From NCBI GenBank assembly GCA_029207755.1, contig JARCOQ010000007.1, positions 37,901,656 through 37,965,655 on the forward strand: a stretch of DNA of 64,000 nucleotides. The letters are read 5' to 3'. Both the position numbers and the translations under genes were made by a program. Positions within the stretch are counted from its first letter, which is position 1. Every line of letters starts with the position of its first letter. Under the pieces are notes generated by a model. That model saw only the letters and a program-made list of their open reading frames with translations. It searched no databases and had not been told where the DNA came from. Source of the DNA: Chamaea fasciata. Taxonomy: Eukaryota > Chordata > Aves > Passeriformes > Sylviidae. Shown here piece after piece: positions 54,994 through 64,000 of this stretch.

Positions 54994-57900
54994 GTAAGTA
55001 TTTTAATGTTTCAAGTGCCTCATTTGAGGATCCATTCCATGAAAATATTGTGTGCAGCTGGTGTTTCTTGTCTTTCATGTATGTGGATGCTACTTTTGGA
55101 GAAGAGTGGGGACTGGGAATTCTGAAATTACTGACAGGCAGTTGCTCCAGAATGCTTCTGTGTATTCACATATTTTTTGTTTTGCTATGAGGATGGTTTT
55201 GAAATGTTCCTGTGAAGGGCTAGTCTGGGTCTATTGCATCAAACTCCCTAGTAGAACCAAGGAGTTGGGATTTTAGGGAAGTTTGAGATTTTGTTTAATT
55301 ACTTATTCATTCAATATCATTCTCATACTTTTATATATTTGGGACAGACCTAAGTGCATTGTCTTTGCTAAGTAAGAAATCAGGTTGGGGTTTTTTTTTG
55401 CAGTAGCAATAGTTTTTATAGTTGGTACCAATGAAAGTTTCTTGTGATTACTGCAAACCAGGTACCAGTACAAGATAAAATGAAAATACTGTTATCTCTG
55501 TCTGCCATAATGCCTACATAAGTAGCTAGTAAAAACCTACTTAAGAGATAAACTTAATAGCCACAGTTATTCAAAAGTTACTGTCATTTGTATTACAGAC
55601 TGTCATTTGTATCATAGAATCATTAAGGTTGGAAAAGACCTCTAAAATCGTGAAGTCCAACCATTTACCTAACAGTGCCAGGTCCACTACTAAACCATGT
55701 CTCTAAGCACCACATCTATGCATATTTTTGAACACTTTCAGGGATTCCACCATTTCCTTAGGCTGCCTGTTCCAGTGCTTGAACACTCTTTCAGCAAAGA
55801 AATTTTTTCTAATATCCAATCTAAGCCTCTCCTGGTGCAACCATTCCCTCTAGTCCTGCCTCTTGTTACCAGGTAAAACACGCTGACCCTCACCTTGCTA
55901 CAAGTTTCTTTCAGGTAGTTGTAGAGAGCAGTAAGCCTCCCTTGAGCCTCCTTTTCCTTAGGCTAAAGAACCCCAGCTCCCTCAGCTGCTGCTCACAGGA
56001 CTTGTGCTCCAGACCCTTCACCAGCTCCATTGTCCTTCTTTGGACAAGCTCCAGCAGTGTATGGGAAGTTAAATTTGTTTTAACTTCGAGTTAGGTGCTT
56101 CTGTTCTAGATGAAATTTGGTGGCATTTTGGCAACTCACTTAGTAAGGTAAATGAAACTTTGAGAAGACCTGATCTGTTCTTGGGCATAGGCTTTAACTG
56201 GAAACTTTAGTCAGTTTTTATTATGGTTCAGATGCATATTTATATTGTGAGATAGTTCTTTCTGCTACAGAACTGAGACATATAACTGGCTTTGCATAAC
56301 AGGGCTCTGTGAGGTCTGGAAATAAAAGGGTCTGGAAAGAATTGCCCAACAAGAAATTCCTTGCTGCAGTGTCTTGAGAAGACTGCTTGTCCGGCTGTTT
56401 TTTGGGCTGAGCATGGAAAAACCTGGGAAATGCAGCCAGCTGATGAGTACTGGATCCAGTTGGTACTGAGTGGTTTGGCATTTGTAAAACTGTCAGCTTT
56501 TGAGTTCAGCTTTACTCTTCCATCTGTTGAACAGCTTGGATGACTGAAAACAATTTGTGGAAACAGATCTTTAAGGAGTGAATATGAAAGAGGGTGGTCT
56601 TATGAGGAAGGAAGCAAGTACTTTTGGGGGCTTAGGGCTTACACATGGTGTTTGAGCTGTGGTATATGGAGGGAGGTGTAGAGACACGTTGGTTAGTTGA
56701 GGGATAGAGGTATTTGTGTGGGCTGGAAGAACAGTGATGGTGGGAATATCAGAAATAGAGCATTAGAATGATGGAAAAGTGAGTATAGGGAGAAGCAGCT
56801 GTGAATGGGGAGATGATAACATTGGGAAAGTAGAAGTAGATGCATAAACAATGGGACTTTTGTCACAACTAGCAGCAGAGATGGTGTAATGACTGGGTCT
56901 GCCTCCTCCTCCCTTTCAGGGAAATTGAATTTGGATTTTATAAGTAGCATTTACGATGGTTTGGTAACATTTATTCATTTTGGACAAATCATTGTTTGAA
57001 GGTACTGGATAAATAGTTGCAGTCCATCAACTGCTGCATGGTACCAAGTGCTTGTGGCACCCAGTCCATAACTGCTTGCTCTTATTTAGCTGGTACTTGG
57101 TGCTGTGTAATCAAATGTTAGTGACTGACTCAGTCAGGTGCCCTGTGCACTCAGGCTTATGGTCTGGCTAAACAATTCTGCTGTAGCCCTGTGGTAACCG
57201 CCATGTGCAGAGCATGCTCAACAAGGGTTAAGCCCAGCAAGCTGGGGTTTGATCAGCTGCAGGCTGTGGTAGCTAACTGCAGATCCTGGTGGCAAGGTAA
57301 ACAGGCAGCTATTTCTCAGAGGTCTTGATATATCAGTATACATGAACTATATTTTGTCTAATTAATTACTTTACCTGTGCACTTTAAATAAGTAAAAAGC
57401 AGCATCTTTGTCCCAAGGACATCTGGTGTATCTGATTAAGCAGGTAACATCTGATGTGTTTGTATCACTTACAGAGTTTGTACATGTTTGCTTTAATTTT
57501 ACATCTTTTGATTGTAGGGTGCAAGGTGAAAAATGAGGACAGGGAGAATTAGTTATATTGATGATTCTAACGTGGAACACTAACAGTTACAAATAAGTGG
57601 AGCTTTATTGAGATTGAAATGTTTGTAATTGATATTACATTAAATTCTTCAAAGTGCAAGCAGATTGATTCATTGTCTGCCAGAAAATATCAGCTTTTAT
57701 GGAATGACTAAATTTCAGGTAAAATAAAAATATTTTATATACATTTCCTTTTGGCAGGAGTGTTACAATGCTATTTGTAACAGTAAGCAACATGTCGATT
57801 TTCATAGGAGATGAATTGAGGTTTGCTTCATTAAGCGCCTCCATCTCTTTTTCCCTGGTTTATGGTAGTGTGGGAGCAGATGTGTGAACACAAATATGAA

Positions 57901-58299
57901 TGATCATTTCTATCCACAAACTGTCTTTTTCTCTCATGACATAACCCAGTTTTTTCTTATATACTGTAGCACCTTTTCATCTCCTCTTCCATGTTGATTC
58001 ATGTCCTATTATTAACAGATGTGCAATTTTTGTTCTTCTTCCTTAGAGTTGGAGATACATTCAGCTTTAACATTTCTGCACTTACTTGCATTTGCTTTTC
58101 AGAAAGTCTTAATGGACATGGACAGTGTTGTTCAAAAAGAAAATACGTATTGGAAAATTCAAACCCTAGCAAATCCTCATTTTGTTTCAGTGTTCCATAG
58201 CATTAACAAAGGGATGACAAATAGTTATTTTAAAAACATTTCTTCTACCTTGTGTTTTACTTTAAATAAAATACATATTTTTATTTCTATTCTTTTAAG
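54994..58299. other. BRMS1L intron 2
   Basis: The 3.3-kb intron contains a CR1 fragment at 55611 and otherwise AT-rich DNA with no recognised exon. The long plus-strand frame at its end (58019-58444) is only a read-through into exon 3. Confidence 0.6.
55611..56060 (-). mobile_element. CR1 LINE 3' fragment (minus orientation), about 450 bp
   Basis: It starts at the inverted terminus ATCATAGAATCATTAAGG and runs through gttggaaaagacctctaaaa, cattccctctagtcctgcc and the ccagacccttcaccagctcc CR1 blocks. It is divergent and 5'-truncated. A 13-bp duplication lies at its 3' terminus. Confidence 0.92.
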
Positions 58300-58427
58300 A
58301 CTTTACAAAGAAAGATTAAGCCAAGTGGATGCAAAGCTGCAAGAGGTCATAGCTGGAAAAGCACCTGAATATTTAGAACCATTGGCAGCTTTACAAGAAA
58401 ATATGCAAATCCGAACCAAGGTGGCAG
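58300..58427 (+). CDS. BRMS1L: BRMS1L exon 3, residues 76-118
   Basis: The 128-nt exon has an AAG acceptor and a GTAGGC donor. It completes Gln (CA|A) and encodes [16 protein letters not shown], ending Arg-Thr-Lys-Val-Ala plus one base. This is the heptad-patterned core of the Sds3-like coiled coil, which in the family mediates dimerisation and SIN3 contact. Confidence 0.96.
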
Positions 58428-61085
58428 GTAGGCACGTAAAATGAGTATTGCTGTGTCAAAGTAGAAGCTTGCTATGCATTTTAAGGTCAATCTTTGTTTT
58501 CTTTAGAATTGTTGAAGGAGTGTGTTTTAAAGTTAGAAATATTGTAGCATAATTTTAAATATGAAGTAGTTTTTAAGTAAAAATGAATATGTTGCTTACC
58601 TCCTTGCATAAGTTGCCTGATAACATCACACTAAAATATGGCTTTTTTATGTTTCATTTAATATCTGCCTGTTTTTGAGTAGTAAGAACAAAATTACTCA
58701 GTAAAAGCTAATAAGTTTTTAGTCAGAAGGTTTGAGATCAAGTCTACATAATGGTAATTTTTTAAGAGATATGTAGGTGCTATGTCATGAAATGCTTGCT
58801 ATCTAATATGACATTTTTTCCTGCTCTTCTAGTCTGTGTCTCTTCTGCTCTGCTCCTATTCTGTTCTTTCTAGGAAAAGAGGAAAAACCTCTTGTCTTTG
58901 GTGCTTTTATCTAAGTTAAATTTTAGTTACTAAAACTAATGTTTATACAGGTTTTTGTGCTCATAGAAGAAGGCAAGAACATTTATCTTCTTCTTGTATA
59001 CAACCATACACAATCATATGAAATGGTAATATTATAGGAAGACAAAGTTCTGTACTTCCCTACTGTAAATTTGTTTCATGTTACAGCTTGATTCAGTTAG
59101 GAGGATTCAGGTGTCTAAGGGTTACCCAACACAGGCTGCCAGAGAGCCAAAAGACAGACACCTGTGATCTCTGTAGCCAGAGAAGCTATAGCAGTGTCTT
59201 TTCTAAGAAATTTAGCAGAAACATGGTGCAGGCTAACTGAAAAATGGCAAGCCACTTTATACTTTTCATAGTGCTAGTGCTGTTTCCATATGTCTTCGCT
59301 GGTTCTTCTGACTCTGAGAATTTGAAATCTTATGATCCATTGCATTTCTCTCCCTCCAGATCTTGCCTGTAATGCTTTTTCTCAGCTGCTGATCCAGCAG
59401 TTCTGGGTTTTAAGTTCTTAGCCCAAATTTACGTGACAAGTCCTAAGTAGCCCACTTGGGCTTTGCAGAAGGATCTCAGTTGAACTTGGAAAGGGTTTGG
59501 TATAAAAGCAGCCTTAATCCAGGCTTTCCATTTTCAGTTTTAAGTGTGGCTGTCCATCGGTGCTTTCAGGTAGGTGGGTATGGGATATGCATATTACACA
59601 TTCTCCTGATTGGTCTTCAGCACCATTGAAGAGCCATGTTTCAATGTAAAAAAAGCTCAGCTTAAAAACAACAGTTTCTTTGAAGTTGAGAATAGAAAAT
59701 AAAGAGTTTTTTTCCCATTTTTCGCCAACTGAATGACCTTGATAAAGTTATTCTATAAAAAGCAAGACACTACAGAACTGGCTTATTTGCTCTTACTGTT
59801 CGAGTGCCTTGACAGAAGTGGGTAATAGCAGGACTTGAGTTTCAGCAGGTAACCCATAAAGACCCACTGTTACCTAAGAAAGGGGAGGAAGTGGTGATAA
59901 AACCCCCAAACTAAACTATATTTAGCTAAACTTCAGATATAATTGCATCTGTGTTAGAAAGGAAACTTGTGTTCCTCAGCTCTGTAAGGCACTATTCACA
60001 CAAAATGTGTATCTTGACAATTATAGCAAGTCAGAAAAACAGCTGTTCTTCTAGAATGGTTCATACCTATATCTTTCAATTTCAGGCAAATACACAGTGA
60101 CCTAAATATGCCAGTCAGCCATAAATATGAAGAAAATAAAAGCCAGCATAACATAGCAATGTAAGAAAAAACATTTTGAGTTCCAGAATAGCATCACTGT
60201 GCAAAGATGATTGACACAATACTTTGTGGTTTATTTTTCAGAGGGATTGCTACCAGTAGTTTTGTTCCTCTAGTACTGTGTTCATTTATAGTAAGTTGAA
60301 TTATATGGGAAGTTGGTTTTGAAAGTTCTTCAGTTGCAAGACACCACCATTGTGTGTGCAAACTGGACTCCTCAAGTTTCTAATCTGAAGCAAAATAAGT
60401 GTTCTCTGTTGAATGCATTGAATATATTAAATCAAGTTCTACTGGTGCTTGCCAGATATTACATTTCAGGTACCTGAGGGGTTTTTTTTTCAGCTGCTTA
60501 GTGGACACATTTCCAGAAATGTCTAAAAATGCTTTTAATACTTAGAAGCGGTACTCTTTATCACAAGGTGACTTTTTAAGAATGGAGCAGTCTTGTTAAT
60601 TAATGTAATTTATTTAGGTCATGCATTATAAAGTAAGTTTTACTCCAAATATTAACTTGTAAACCCTATTTCTTTCAATCAGTTTTCCAGCTGTTTTAAA
60701 CCCCCAAAACCTTATTTTAAACTCTAATTAGAAAATAGAAGAGGCCATTCAGTAGTTAAGTTTGAAAACTGATAATATTCAGGATAGTTTGATCAGAAAT
60801 AAGAAATAGACATATTTTCCAAAGTTAGTCTGACCACTGGTGTAATTTACTGACTCAAAGGAGAAGGAGTTGAAATAGCATTTAATTTTTCTCAGATCTT
60901 CAGAATTAAGGATTTACTTGTTCTTATTTTTATTTTTTAAAGCAGCCAGCCAATGTGCCTAATGTAATATATATGTATTTTCCACTGTGTGCATGTGTTG
61001 GGACTTGCAGGCCATCTTAAAATAGAATACTGAAGGTGGATATATGCTAAAGAAAGTAATATTGCTGTAATTTGTCTGATTACAG
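58428..61085. other. BRMS1L intron 3
   Basis: 2.7 kb of AT-rich intron. I see no repeat family, exon or RNA gene in it. Confidence 0.55.
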
Positions 61086-61165
61086 GTATCTATAGAGAGC
61101 TTTGTCTGGAATCTGTGAAGAACAAATATGAATGTGAAATTCAAGCCTCTCGACAGCACTGTGAG
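61086..61165 (+). CDS. BRMS1L: BRMS1L exon 4, residues 119-145
   Basis: The 80-nt exon has a CAG acceptor. It encodes [15 protein letters not shown] and ends Ser-Arg-Gln-His-Cys-Glu. The donor GAG|GTTGTA is weak; an overlapping CT|GTGAGG looks stronger on paper, but using it would create a stop at the junction with exon 5. Confidence 0.94.
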
Positions 61166-61336
61166 GTTGTACGAGCTATTTCACATTGATAGCTAATCTC
61201 ATCTAACTTTACTGTCTGTCATACTTTTCAGGTTGAGTGCATGTTTTTATTATTGCAGTTATTTGCTATTTGAATGCAATTGCTGTGTAATATTTAATTC
61301 CATGCAGGAGGTTATTCAAAGCATCTAAAAATTAGA

Positions 61337-62182
61337 ATCATAGAATGTGCTGAATTAGAAGGACCAAGAATCATACCATGTGTCTAGGAGTGCTGTCCAA
61401 ACACTCCTTGAGCTCAGACAACCTGGGACCATTTTTCTGGGGAGCTTGTTCTAGTGTTCAACCACCCTCTGGGTGAAGAACCTTTTCCTGATATCCAACC
61501 TAAACTTTCCCTGGCTCAGCTTCCTGCCCTTTCCTCAAATCCTGTACCTGGTCACAAGAGTAAAGAGGTTGGTACCTGCCCTTTTACTTCCCCTTGTGAG
61601 GATATTGAAGACCAAGAGGAGGTCTCCCCTCAGTCTCCTCCTGGCTGAACAGGCCAAGTGACCTCAGCTTTCCCTCCAGAGCCTTCACCATCCTCCTGGC
61701 CCTCCTCTGGACACTCTAATAGTTTAATGGCTTTCTTATTTTGTGGCACCCAGAACTACCCCCAGCACTTGAGGTGGAGCTGCCCCAATGCAGAGCAGAG
61801 CAGGACAATCCCCTCCCTTGCCCAGCTGGTGATGCTGTGCCCAGTGCACCCCAGGACAGGGTGGCCCTCCGGGCTGCCAGGGCACTGCTGGCTCAGACTC
61901 AGCTTTCTGTCCCTTTCTGTAGTGCTGTCTCCAGCCTCTCATTCCCCAGTCTGTCTGTACATCCAGGATTACCTTGTCCTAGATGCAGAATCCAGCACTT
62001 GTTCTTCTTTTAACTTCATTTGGTTGGCAATTGCCCAGCCTTCTGATCTGTCAAAGTCTCTCTGTAGGGCCTCTCTGTCCTTGAGGGAGTCAGCAGCCCC
62101 CTCCCAGTTTAGTGTTGTTGGCAAACTTACTTAGTATTCCTTTGAGTCCTGTATCTGAGTTGTTAATGAAGACGTTGAAAAG
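61337..62182 (-). mobile_element. CR1 LINE fragment (minus orientation), about 845 bp
   Basis: The longest CR1 copy here. The inverted terminus at 61337 is followed by the usual 3' blocks and then part of the reverse-transcriptase C-terminal coding region and 3' UTR in antisense, ending near gttaatgaagacgttgaaaa. Its frames are broken. It fills most of BRMS1L intron 4. Confidence 0.9.
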
Positions 62183-62452
62183 CTTTTTATTAGTTTGGCT
62201 TTGCATATATGTCTATCTGTCTCTAGCTATCTATCTAGATAAAGATGTAATTATATTTTCACTTGTGTTAAGTGAGTGTGCTGTCTTTAAGGAGCTAGGA
62301 TCTCATGCTAAGAAAGTGGATAGAGGGACATATCATATGCTTTGTGGCTTCTAAAAAAGCTATTCTTATGTTCCTTCCACTCATGCCTTAAATTGTCAAT
62401 ATTTAGATTATGGAATTTAGTAATGTAAAAATCTGTAATCTTACTTTTATAG

Positions 62453-62549
62453 AGTGAGAAGCTTCTCTTGTATGATACTGTACAAAGTGAACTAGAAGAG
62501 AAGATTAGAAGACTTGAAGAAGACAGACATAGCATTGACATTACCTCAG
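62453..62549 (+). CDS. BRMS1L: BRMS1L exon 5, residues 146-177
   Basis: The 97-nt exon has a TAG acceptor and a GTAGAT donor. It encodes [15 protein letters not shown] and ends Ser-Ile-Asp-Ile-Thr-Ser plus one base. It carries the distal, highly charged part of the coiled coil. Confidence 0.96.
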
Positions 62550-62920
62550 GTAGATGGAAATTCAGTTTGGTTTTTTCTTTTTTTATTTGTTTTTAATCTG
62601 CTGGCTACTAATTAGTTAACTGTACACATAGTATTTCTGGTGAGTTTTAGGTTATCTGCTAGAACACTATTCAGCTGTAGACTTCAGGCAGGGGGTTGAA
62701 TTTAAACTTTAACTTTGGTTTTATAGCTGTCAGCGTCTGTTGTGTCTTTTGAGAGTATTAATCTATGCCTACATAATCTTGTAACTCCTTTATTCTGTTT
62801 AGAAACAGCGTCTCACCAGAAAATGTTATTTTTCATTTGTGGACAATGTTTTCTGCTATAAAGAGAGCTAAATATGAAAATGTTTCTGATTCATTGCATG
62901 TTCTTATTATATCTTTTCAG

Positions 62921-63004
62921 AATTATGGAATGATGAGCTCCAGTCCAGGAAGAAAAGGAAGGATCCATTTAGCCCAGATAAGAAGAAACCTGTTGTTGTA
63001 TCAG
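62921..63004 (+). CDS. BRMS1L: BRMS1L exon 6, residues 178-205, ending at a U12-type donor
   Basis: The 84-nt exon has a CAG acceptor. It encodes Glu-Leu-Trp-Asn-Asp-Glu-Leu-Gln-Ser, then the basic stretch [15 protein letters not shown], which looks like a nuclear localisation signal, and ends Val-Val-Val-Ser plus one base. The next bases are ATATCCTTTT, not GT, matching the minor-spliceosome AT-AC donor. Confidence 0.94.
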
Positions 63005-63014
63005 ATATCCTTTT
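63005..63014 (+). promoter_or_regulatory. BRMS1L: U12-type AT-AC 5' splice site of BRMS1L intron 6
   Basis: The intron opens ATATCCTTTT directly after a phase-1 exon end, exactly where human BRMS1L continues Gly-Pro-Tyr-Ile. That is a full match to the U12 donor consensus RTATCCTTT. The acceptor and branch site lie beyond the window. Confidence 0.85.
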
Positions 63015-64000
63015 ACTGAAACCATGGTTCTTTCTAGTAGTGTTTGCAGTTTTGTAGCTAATTTTATTACGTGTGTCATTAATATCAAGTTGAAGTGATA
63101 AGGCATTATCAAAACTGATTCTTGTTTGGCAGACATTATTCTAATTCAGATTAGAGAAGCCATGTTGACACACCCATCCCGTCATGGAAATTGAAATGAA
63201 GATTCTCTTACCTAGCTACTAGTTTTATGTAAAAATGTTTCTAAAAGTTGATTTTTATAACTCATAAAGAAAAATAGAGTTACAAGACAAAAGCAGAATC
63301 AAGTTAGGTCACTTGAACTTCACCAACTGACCATATAAATAGCATTGGATTCTGTGAGTTACAAGTTACCTTGCGATTTTAGAGTATATTCCAAACCAAA
63401 AATATGAATCCAGTATTAGGTATAAAATCTCAGCAATTTCAGGCAGTTTGTAAAGCTAAAAATCCGTTCAGTGGTGAAGTAAATGAATTTGTTCTTTTTG
63501 ATTGTAGTTTAGAGATAGTTGTGAACTTGTCAGATCTGTGCAAAGCAAATACCTAGAAATTTTACACAGCTTTTGATTTGTAATTTTTTGCTATTTAGAG
63601 AAAAAAAAATTTGAAAATGGTTGAAGATTTTTAAAATTTCAAATGGAATTTTAAGTTTAAGCTTGCTCTCCATTTTAGGAGACTTTTTTTTTAAACATCC
63701 ATGGAAACTTTTGCTAAACTTAATTTTCAGAGATAAAATGGGGAGAAACAAAGTAAAAAGTGAAGACTATTGTAATGGAATAGCTGTACTATATGGAATT
63801 TTGACTTGAAGTTCATGCATTGTTCTAATACACATTTTTTTCTTTTGCAGTTGATAGTTTAAGGGAGGGGACTTTCTACCTCCTGTTTTTTGGATATCTG
63901 ATATTCAGATATGTGGTGCTGACCATACTTTTCTCCTGAAGATACATGTTGTGGAATACTGTGAAAATAATTATTTTATTTAAGCTGATGCTAGTGTAGG
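63015..64000. other. Start of BRMS1L intron 6
   Basis: About 1 kb of AT-rich intron to the window edge. The expected next exon (Gly-Pro-Tyr-Ile-Val-Tyr in human) is not present. Confidence 0.7.

Larger units (their letters stand above)
51005..64000 (+). other. BRMS1L: BRMS1L gene, 5' part (start codon into intron 6)
   Basis: BRMS1L is a nuclear paralogue of BRMS1 and a homologue of yeast Sds3. It is a subunit of SIN3A-HDAC1/2 complexes and promotes repression of target genes. Six exons join in phase to give 205 codons, nearly identical to the human protein of 323 residues as I recall it, but about two residues shorter near the N-terminus. The coiled-coil Sds3-like region is complete here. 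The C-terminal third lies beyond the window. It is divergent from RALGAPA1. Confidence 0.97.

Noticed and set aside
58019..58444. Longer BRMS1L exon 3 starting upstream in intron 2
   Set aside because: The conserved protein begins at Leu-Tyr-Lys after an AAG acceptor at 58299; the upstream part is intronic read-through.
61653..62134. Plus-strand frames of 158 and 90 codons in BRMS1L intron 4
   Set aside because: They lie inside an antisense CR1 copy and do not correspond to its coding strand.

Overview
The window is vertebrate nuclear DNA, almost certainly from a bird. It is AT-rich, with spliced exons split by long introns, two GC-rich CpG-island promoters and several copies of CR1, the dominant avian LINE. 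The encoded peptides match two vertebrate genes recognised from memory. There is no prokaryotic gene, CRISPR array or operon.

Layout. From 1 to 41825 the minus strand carries the 5' part of RALGAPA1 (RalGAP alpha-1, GARNL1/TULIP1). The start codon is at 41825-41823. Sixteen constitutive-looking coding exons run down to 6250, and a 141-nt cassette-type exon lies at 1889-2029. All splice phases join, giving 752 codons without the cassette exon, or 799 with it, of about 2040-2080 in the full protein. The C-terminal RapGAP catalytic domain lies beyond position 1. From 51005 the plus strand carries BRMS1L, a subunit of SIN3-HDAC corepressor complexes. Six coding exons (205 codons of about 321) lie in the window, which ends inside intron 6.

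The genes are head to head, with 9.2 kb between start codons. Each has its own CpG island (about 41440-42260 and 50570-51480). The spacer holds CR1 fragments, a small isolated CpG-rich patch near 48850 and simple repeats; I recognise no gene in it. The introns hold CR1 fragments, a probable endogenous-retrovirus LTR (about 22744-23670), a weaker LTR-like stretch near 14230-14420, and many homopolymer and microsatellite tracts.

I found no undescribed system. The points most worth a second look are splicing and leader features: a U12-type AT-AC donor ending BRMS1L exon 6, a GC-AG intron in RALGAPA1, the in-frame RALGAPA1 cassette exon, a start-stop AUGUAG element and an in-frame upstream AUG in the RALGAPA1 leader, an RFX X-box/CRE pair at its promoter, and a 12-bp palindromic minisatellite just upstream of a splice acceptor.
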